DNA of 64,000 nucleotides from Lunularia cruciata (Eukaryota; Streptophyta; Marchantiopsida; Lunulariales; Lunulariaceae): NCBI GenBank assembly GCA_948567375.1, contig OX419762.1, forward strand, positions 26,986,608-27,050,607, given 5' to 3'. Under the pieces are notes generated by a model, which had not been told where the DNA came from, searched no databases, and saw only the letters and a program-made list of their open reading frames with translations. The position numbers and the translations under genes were made by a program. Positions 57,190 to 64,000 of the stretch are shown here, piece by piece. How positions within the stretch are numbered: the first letter of the stretch is position 1; every line of letters starts with the position of its first letter.

Positions 57190-58250
57190 CTCCTTGAATA
57201 ATAGCATAGCGTAAGGTATCCTTATGCTAAGCAATTGCTAAGTTCTCAAAGGCCATCGGTATCACTCTTTGAAAGATTTATGCCTATTGAGAACATGTGC
57301 TCATCCATATGTCTAGGTCATCCAAGTCCAAAACTACAATAACATCTTGATGAATGGCTGCAAGTAAATCTAGATCTCATCCATAGAGTAGAAAGTAAGG
57401 AGAGAAGGATGTTGAGGAGGCTTGCTGGCTAAATTGATAGTCAATGGCCAACCAAGGTAACTAGAGATCCTAATCTCCCAAGAGGCCTCTCTACAAACCA
57501 TACTTATGCAATCATCTCTTCACCATCTAAACCACTCTCTTTGCTAAGCTATTTGTCTTAGGGTGAACTTGTGAGGTAATATGATGATCAATCAAGGCCT
57601 TGTCATACAAGACCTAAAAATCCCCAAAAATCTCTTTACCTTGATTAGTAAAAATCTCATTTGGTGCACCAAAATGACTAAGACCCTGATCTAGGAATCA
57701 GTAAACCATCCCTTCATTGGACTTGTTAGGAAGTGCTACCAACTCAATCCACTTGGAAAAGTGTTCCACCATAACCATAACATACCAATGATGTCTCATA
57801 GGCAATAATAAAAGTCCAAAAAAGTCTAAACTCCAATGGTAACCCAATCCCATTATAGGCAATGAGTGTAATTGTGGCATAAGGGCATTAAGTGATGTTG
57901 TGAATTGGTCAAACCATATATTTGGCAACAAATTATTGTACATTAGTCTACATATTGCACCACCAATAATGACTCTAGAGTAAAATATATGTACACTTTA
58001 CTCCAAAATGTCCTAGCTCCTTATGAGCTTATGGACCAACTATGGTCTCTAAGATGGAAGTGGTACTACTTTCGCTCTACCATCTTCCCATACACAAAGA
58101 AAGTGTTTGCTCTCTAATCTAAACCACTTGGCCCGTTGAAGAATGTGATCTCTTTCCTTGGCACTAATTGTGCCACCCACAACACTAGTGCAAAGATAAT
58201 CCATCACCAAGGCATCATCATGAATGTCTTGGTGGTACCCACATTTTTCA
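57190..58250 (-). pseudogene. Ty3 fragment D1: integrase
   Basis: Minus strand: ERDHILQRAKWFRLESKHFL precedes the zinc region, then PQLHSLPIMGLGYHWSLDFF with the first catalytic Asp, HHWYVMVMVEHFSKWIELVA, and HFGAP followed by FTNQGKE, in which the second catalytic Asp is Asn. The end is KALIDH...KYGL. The lineage differs from A and B and has no chromodomain that I can see. Stops are frequent. D2 (61.5-62.5 kb) is a closer-to-intact relative. Confidence 0.85.
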
Positions 58251-58253
58251 TTT

Positions 58254-60150
58254 TGGACGAGTTTGGAAGAAGAAATGCACTGCTGAAACCAAATTGAAAG
58301 CAAACGGAGAAGAAATGAGTGCAAGCTTGTGATTTGATCAGACCAAGGAAGTCGATTTCATGTAAGAGGAAGAAGGGCTCGGTTTGGATCAGACCTGAAG
58401 AAGCTTACTTTGTGTCAGAGGAGTGAAAAACTTGGATCAGACGTTAAGGAGTGCAAACCCGAAGGAGAAATAGAAGTTGCAGGTCAGGATTCTTGCGGGG
58501 GCCATATCTTAGTGACCACAACTCCAAATCAAGCGTTTTGTATCTCGTTGGAGGCATCTCGTTCAGGGCTTTCCATTGCAACCAAAATCGCAAAGTTTAA
58601 AGGTCTATAGAAGAAGTTACAAGCATTTGAAATTTCTGGAGTAGATGTACTTCAGGTCAAAGTGTCTTCGGGTCAATGTGATTTTGGATTTCGTACTTTG
58701 GATTTCGGGTTTACATGACTTCGGGTCTAAAGACTTTGCCTCAAGATGAAGATGAATAAATCAGAGGTAGCCGGACCTTGGAGTGCAGTGAAGGTGACTT
58801 TGGGAGTTTTGCCAAAGGGATCAGAGGAAGTTAAAATATTGAAGAAGATAGTTAGGATACCCATGACTTCAATTTCAGTTCTGATTGAAGATGGAATAGA
58901 AATTGAAGGAGAAATAATAGTTGTGAATAAACCCAAAGTGCAGGATCCGACAGTAAGTGTCTTTGGGTTAGTAACATGAGTGATTAGGGGAAAGTGGGTT
59001 ACAAATTGAAGGTGTAGATAGTGTACCCATGCTTTCAATTACAATTCTTGATGAGGATATAATAGAATTAGCAAACGAATTGATAATAGTTAGACCCGAG
59101 GTAAGAGAGATAGGAGTGCAGGTGTCTTTGGATTTGACATTTGACACTTTAGAGAAGAGTGGGTCGGGAGATAGAGATATAGAAGGCTTAACTATGATAG
59201 GAATTTCATATCAGGAAGGAGAAATGTTAGAATTAGTGGAGGAATTAGGAGTTGTGAAACCCAAGGACAAAGTAGTAGGAAGTAAGATTACTTCGGGTTT
59301 GGGTTTGAAAGCCGAGGACAAAGTAGATATCGGATTAGATTAGTAACCGATTTGAGATTTGAATAGACAGATATGAAAGGTTGCATTGTCATTTCGGATC
59401 TGGAGGTTAGAACAGTTGTTGTAGAACGGTATAGTTGTTAGAACTGTCGATTGCTTCACTATTTAAGAGTGGCATTCGTAGTCAGATGTTGTTCAGTGCT
59501 CATTATTTTTGAGTATAGATAAAGTGAAGAGCTGTGAAGCAGTGCTCGTCGCTTGAGCTTGATTTCGAGTATCAACTTTGTGTCTATGTTTGTGAGTGTG
59601 TGAAGAATTTCAAAGTGCAAGTCAATGTGTTTGTTTGATGTTGGATTCCACAGCCTTGATCTTCATTATGTGTGTTTGATCCTAAGTGAAGTGCAATCAA
59701 AGCAATGCCTTGACAGATCTGAGAGGAATTGTAGTGTTGGTAGTATTCTGCATTTACGAGTGCAGTGCAAAGTTGATGTGAAGCAATTTTGATCAAGGAA
59801 GTTGTGCCTTCAGTAGAGCGGTGGAACACAATTTTGAGGCAAAGTTGTTTTGCAGTGAAGGGCCGTTTTTGGGAGAGCCTGAATCATCACAATCAAGATT
59901 GTTTGGAAAGATTTGATGGAGTTGTGATTAAGGAGTGTGAATTTGTGACAAGACTGCAAGTTAGTGTTTGTTACTCTCTTCTGGGTGTGGTTTCTACCTG
60001 AGAGATCAAAGATGCAACCAAGAAGAACTACATGTTACTATTTGACTTTGTATTTGGACATTTCTGACTCGTATCTCTACGGGAACAAACTTTACTTACT
60101 TGATTACCGCAAAAGTGATATTTGTCGGGTTGTCACAGTCTCATTGAATT
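58254..60150 (+). mobile_element. LTR-like insertion E inside D1
   Basis: Separates the RNase H (60.24 kb) and integrase (58.25 kb) parts of D1, which should be nearly adjacent. It has LTR features on the plus strand: a candidate TGTGATT start at 58328, the TATA-like CTATTTAAGAG at 59459, and the ending GGTTGTCACA at 60137. Thus TGTGA/TCACA may be the ends of a solo LTR of about 1.8 kb. The exact target duplication was not found. It is unlike A, B and D. Confidence 0.5.
58746..59343 (+). CDS. Unrecognised ORF pair with a three-fold peptide repeat, inside E
   Basis: Two frames, 58746-58979 (77 codons) and 59029-59343 (104 codons), are separated by a stop and frameshift near 58980. The protein repeats a unit of about 45-50 residues three times: IPMTSISVLIEDGIEIEGEI, VPMLSITILDEDIIELANEL and LTMIGISYQEGEMLELVEEL. 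Each is followed by a (V)V(N/R/K)(K)P(K/E) box. The units share alternating Ile/Glu character, as in a beta-rich repeat. I know no family with this pattern. Its position in what looks like an LTR U3 is unusual. It could also be a captured gene fragment. Confidence 0.35.
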
Positions 60151-60239
60151 ATACCAATATCTCCACCCTTTGGATCTGTGACCTTAATAACTCCTCCTGC
60201 ATGCACTCAAAGAGATACCACCAAAGCCTCAAAAAATAT

Positions 60240-61070
60240 ATATAGAAAGGTAGAGGCATACCAAATTGGCACCATCTCCTTATCTATCTCACCATGCCAA
60301 TATGCTTTGGTTTGATCTTACTAGTTGGGATATGGGTTTCTCCTCAACCCATTGGCATCATGGTTCACCACTCAAGTTATATGAATAACCCTAAAATCAT
60401 ACTCTTGTAAAATCAAATCCCATTGTGCAAGCTTCACTAAAAACTTCTTGGATTCTATCAACCACTTCATTGGTTGATGATCAATGATGATAATGAAGAG
60501 GTTACCAAATAGGTAACATAAAAAATATACTAATGCCAATAATGCTGCCAAACACTCTCCCTCATATGAACTATACTTTGTCTTTGTTGAATTGTTGGAG
60601 CAACTAGCATAGGCCACTACAAACTTCTTCTTCTCATCATCATGTTAGGTGAGCATTGCTCTCAAACTCCAACGTACTCCAATTAGTGTGAACTTGGAAT
60701 GGTAATCCTCCAATTGGTCTCCTAAGAATAGGGGTAGATGTCAACTTGTCTTTGAGCTCTATAAAAGCCTTCTCCTACTCATCTCCCCAACACCACTCTT
60801 GTGGAAGCTTGGTCAACTTTATCAAGGCCTTGGCAAAGGCACTAAATCCTCTAACATAGCAATGATAGAAGTTCATCAACCCAAGGAATGCTTGCACTCT
60901 ACTCATATCTGTAGGCCAAGGAATATGTGCAATAGTTCTACCTTGGTTTTTTCAGCACCAAGTCCTCTAGGGTAGATAGTGTGACCCAAATACTCAAATT
61001 GCTCATGGAAGAATCTACACTTGCCAAGATGTAATTTGAGTCTATGAGATCTCAATCTCTCAAACATGTT
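60240..61070 (-). pseudogene. Ty3 fragment D1: reverse transcriptase end and RNase H
   Basis: Minus strand from 61070: FERLRSHRLKLHLGKCRFF, then FEYLGHTI (end of RT), VQAFLGLMNFYHCYVRGFSA and EKAFIELKDKL, then the RNase H: AYASCSNNSTKTKYSSYEGE with the Glu, and IIDHQPMKWLIESKKF with Asp, closing YDFRVIHI. The RT catalytic box lies beyond the junction at 61070, where D2 LTR sequence begins, so the 5' half of D1 is lost. Confidence 0.85.
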
Positions 61071-61269
61071 GTACATATATACATTGCTACATAACATACA
61101 TTGATGTCAACATCATAAACTATAGACACATAACTCATACATAGACTCTAAAGTGCAACAATGATGTTGTACATATATACATTGCTACACAACATACATC
61201 GCAGTCAACATCATACACTATAGATACATAACTCACACATAAGTTATACATAGACTGTAAAGTGCCACA
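61071..61269 (-). repeat. Truncated 3' LTR of D2, with a duplicated 100-bp unit
   Basis: Starts TGTGGCACTTTACAG on the minus strand after the purine tract ACTAAGGGGG (61271-61283). TGTTGTACATATATACATTG occurs at about 61065 and 61164, showing a tandem duplication of roughly 100 bp. It is joined directly to the RT of D1. Confidence 0.65.
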
Positions 61270-61469
61270 ATTGCCCCCTTAGTTGGTGGTTAGGTTCCTC
61301 TAACTCCAGATAGCCATCTACTCCAAGTATATGGTATACCCTATGATGGGCAAAGATCAGGAGGCCGGGTGCTATCGAGCTCCATTGTTAGTTGCTTGTC
61401 CAAGTGCCAAGCTTGGGTCCATAGTACCATCAATGTTTGGGAGGTGGCATGGCACAAAATGGCACACTT

Positions 61470-62540
61470 GATCCTTCCAAACAACACCATCCCATCCTTC
61501 TAACACAAGGACTCCAGATGGCAAAACCTTTGCACTCTCAAGATAATGTGGCCTATCAAAACATCAAGTGTCATTGGTGTTGTCTACTGTACATAGTCAC
61601 CTAGATGAAATGGACGGATCAAGGATTTGTAATCTCCTCCTTGAATAGTAACATAACATAAGGTATCCCTATATTGAGCAATTGTCAAGTTTTCAAAGGC
61701 CATCGGCATCACTCTCCAAAAGATCTCTGCCTGTTGAGAACATGTGCTCACCCATACATCTAGATCATCCAAGTCCAAGACTACAGTAGCATCTTGAAAA
61801 ATGGCTATAGGTAAATCTAGATCTCATCAATAGAGTAGAAAGTAAGGAGAGAAGGATGCTAAAAAGGCTTGCCGGCTGAACCAATAGCCCATGGCCAACC
61901 AAGGTAATTGGAGATCCCAATCTCCCAAGTGGCCTCTCTACAAACCATACTTCCACAATCTTCTCTTCATTGTCTAAACCACTCTTTCTGCTAAGCCATC
62001 TGCCTTTGGGTGATCTCAAGAGGTAATGCATGATCAATCAAAGCCTTGTCACACAAGACCTGAAACTCCCCCAAGAACTCTGTACCCTGATCAGTCAAAA
62101 CCTCAACTGGTGCACCAAAATGACTAAGAACCCGATCTAGGAACAAATAAGCTGTCCCTTCATTGGACTTGTCAGGAAGTGCCACAAGCTCAATCTACTT
62201 AGAGAAGTGCTCCACCATCACCAAAACATACCAATGATGTCTCACAATCAATGGTAAAGGTCCAACAAAGTCCAAACTCCAACGGTAACCCAACCCCATG
62301 ATAGGTAATGGATGTAATTGTGGTATAAGAGCATTACATGATGCTCTAACTTGGTCACAAACCACACACCTGGCAACAAATTGTTGTACCTTGGTTTGCA
62401 TTTTGTGTCACCAATAATGACTCTAGAGTAAGCTATAGATACACTTTACTCCAAAATGTCCTAGCTCCTTGTGAGCATGATGGACCAACTGTGGTCTCTA
62501 AGATGGAAGTGGTACTACTTGCACTCTACCATCCTCCTAT
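61470..62540 (-). pseudogene. Ty3 fragment D2: integrase
   Basis: Minus strand: ARCVVCDQVRASCNALIPQL (HHCC zinc end), LGYRWSLDFVGPLP with the first Asp, HHWYVLVMVEHFSK, LSHFGAPVEVLTDQGTEFLG with the second Asp intact, then after a frameshift DHPKADGLAERVV with the Glu, and RQAFLASFSPYFLLY. The C-terminal part is DDLDVWVSTCSQQAEIFWRV. All three DDE residues remain, but frameshifts near 61995 and several stops break it. No gag or RT of D2 lies in the window. Confidence 0.87.
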
Positions 62541-63040
62541 ACATGCAAAAGGTGTCTTGTGAGCCAACCTGTCTCTCACTCAGGATGAACCTCTGATGGC
62601 TATTATGGTAGTGCACCATGGACTAAGAAGGCAAGGAACCCCAACTCCATCATACTCCTCCAAGGCTAACACTCCAAGACTCACGACATTGCTCACTAGC
62701 AAACTCAATGTAGTTGCAAATGACAAGATGATGAGTACTTCCTCACCCCTTGTTTATATACTTGTGAAATAGTTACGTACTAAAGTTACTAATTACTACA
62801 ATAACTCAAGTTACTAGACTAAAAGTCAAGTAAAGACAAAAAGTAGAAAGGAATATCCATTCACATGGGAATATTCCACTAGCATGTGATCTTATCTTGA
62901 CCCAACCACTAAGTCAAGGATTCCTTCACATGGGCTATCCTTGGACTATAGAAGAATCCAAAACAAAAAGGTTTGCAGGCCATAAAGTTTTCAACTCTTA
63001 CCTCAAAGCCAAACACCTAAGAATAATACCAAGTCAACAC
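62541..63040. other. No supported feature
   Basis: Sequence between D2 and the new A-family element. It may be the host or another decayed repeat. Confidence 0.4.
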
Positions 63041-63459
63041 TATAACAATATGGAGTTTAGCGACAAAGTTAGTCGGGCTTACAAAGTAGCACATTAGATA
63101 AATTAGCCTAGAATATTCTGGAAGTATCTAGGAAGCTTCTTGGGAAGCTTCCCGGCTAGCTTAGCTTGCACCTCAAGTAAGTAGCTTCTAGAAGGAAGCT
63201 TCTAGAAGCTTCCAACTAGCTTAGCTTGCATGCCAAGTAGGCCGCTTCTAGAAGAAAGCTTCTTGAGAAGTTTCTTAGTTAACTTGGCTTGCACTCTAAG
63301 AAAGAGGAAGCTTCTTGAGAAGCTTCTCAAGGACCTTGTTCTCTACCTATAAATACCAAAGCCAAGGCTCATGCTAGGCATCCAAAGTTTTCCCTCATTC
63401 AAGTGTCCCAATGTGAGTTTCCATTCTCCTATTTCTCTCCTTGGATTCGGTCTTTTACA
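63041..63459 (+). repeat. 5' LTR of the second A-family element
   Basis: 419 bp, TATAACAATATGG to TTTTACA. U3 carries the densest heat-shock-like array; TATA box CTATAAATA at 63347-63355. Confidence 0.93.
63195..63212 (+). promoter_or_regulatory. Four-unit HSE-like array
   Basis: GAAGCTTCTAGAAGCTTC, identical to 38013-38030, with a further TTCTAGAA just before it (63186-63193) and TTCTAGAAG at about 63246. It is about 135 bp upstream of the TATA box. Confidence 0.6.
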
Positions 63460-63472
63460 TTGGTATCAGAGC
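63460..63472 (+). promoter_or_regulatory. Primer binding site, initiator tRNA-Met
   Basis: TTGGTATCAGAGC directly after the LTR, a perfect plant-type initiator-Met site. Confidence 0.92.
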
Positions 63473-63730
63473 AGGAATGGGATCAATGGAATTTATGGAC
63501 CACCAAATCCACTTCCACCAAACCATTGGGATTTTTGGGTCCAAATACTACCAAAGCATTGTTTCACACAATTCATCACCTCGCACTTTGGACAAGATTT
63601 TTTGCATATGATCACCATATTTGAGGAACCCTTGGTGCTTTCGGTTGTAACTTATGGAGAACGGTGGACATGCTGTTTCTATGTGTTAATAAATTAGATA
63701 GATTGGGAGTGGTGTGATAGAAGAGCAACC

Positions 63731-64000
63731 ATGGTGGCAATACCTGATGTTATCCTTGCTATGCAACAAAAAATTGAGCACCTTACTCGACTATTGGAGA
63801 ACAAGATCTTTGATGACAAGAGTAGGTGGAGAGAGTACCAATTGGAGAAGGAGAAGATCGGATCAGATTCCCTAAACCCAAGGTATTTGAAGGCAAGAAT
63901 CTCCTGGGTGCAGTGGAGAATTTTGTGTTTGATTGTGAACGTTATTTTGAAGCTACCAATCTACAAGACGGCGAAAACATATTCTCTTGACTTCTAGCCA
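63731..64000 (+). pseudogene. A-family gag, N-terminal part
   Basis: MVAIPDVILAMQQKIEHLTR at the start equals the gag start of element A. Near 63860 the frame shifts, after which the capsid sequence FPKPKVFEGKNLLG and VENFVFDCERYFEATNLQDG continues in another frame. Incomplete at the window edge. Confidence 0.85.

Larger units (their letters stand above)
63041..64000 (+). mobile_element. Second A-family Ty3 element, 5' part, cut by the window end
   Basis: 5' LTR 63041-63459, intact primer site TTGGTATCAGAGC at 63460-63472, a leader of about 260 bp and the beginning of gag. The primer site is better preserved than in element A, suggesting a younger copy. The rest lies beyond 64000. Confidence 0.93.

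Noticed and set aside
58235-58254. GTCTT/GTCTC as target duplication of insertion E
   Set aside because: The element would then not start with TG; not convincing enough to fix the boundary.
1-64000. CRISPR arrays, bacterial operons, tRNA or rRNA genes
   Set aside because: No direct-repeat/spacer arrays, ribosome binding sites, tRNA cloverleaf boxes or rRNA sequences were recognised; the window is plant nuclear DNA.

Overview
The window looks like nuclear DNA of a land plant, from repeat-rich chromatin. Four things support this: a plant-type spliceosomal U1 snRNA gene near 40.2 kb; LTR retrotransposons primed by initiator tRNA-Met (primer site like TGGTATCAGAGC); a PIF/Harbinger-type DNA transposon pair; and a plant-type Helitron relic. 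I cannot place the clade. The U1 upstream region lacks the angiosperm USE, and one Ty3 lineage looks to me like those of non-angiosperms, but this is weak. No complete protein-coding host gene was found. Nearly every coding region is a broken mobile-element gene.

Layout. 1-10.3 kb is low-coding intergenic DNA with microsatellites, a diverged tandem repeat (5.9-6.5 kb) and copies of a dispersed repeat (7.3 and 9.1 kb). 10337-19702 is one large PIF/Harbinger-like element with terminal inverted repeats, a Myb/SANT-like ORF1 (+), an unidentified multi-part ORF2 (-) with a long coiled coil, and a DDE transposase (-) whose intron and catalytic residues are still visible. A second, inverted and more decayed relative probably spans 20260-39521. 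It keeps ORF2-like and ORF1-like pieces but no recognisable transposase, and has a cluster of five hairpins inside its right end.

The second element's ORF1 is split by Ty3/gypsy chromovirus A (27230-38284, target duplication CTAGG). A is split by Ty3 element B in reverse orientation (29602-35015), which has lost reverse transcriptase and RNase H. B's 3' LTR is split by solo LTR C (30231-30923, duplication TTAGT), which carries a 113-bp tandem duplication. The relative ages can therefore be read directly. The A-family LTR occurs four times in the window (27.2, 37.9, 56.6 and 63.0 kb). Its U3 carries arrays of alternating GAA/TTC units that match heat shock elements, in three of the four copies upstream of an intact TATA box. 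This is the most testable regulatory idea here.

39.5-50 kb holds the U1 gene, a decayed U1 copy on the other strand at 47.9 kb, an unrecognised frameshifted coding region (43.9-45.1 kb) and short tandem repeats. 51.4-53.5 kb is an internally deleted Helitron Rep/helicase gene. 55.5-62.5 kb holds two minus-strand Ty3 fragments (D1 and D2) of a different lineage. D1 is interrupted by a perfect solo A-type LTR (duplication GGTGG), for which D2 supplies the empty site, and by a roughly 1.9-kb LTR-like insertion E that encodes an unfamiliar three-fold repeated peptide. A new A-family element starts at 63041 and runs off the window.
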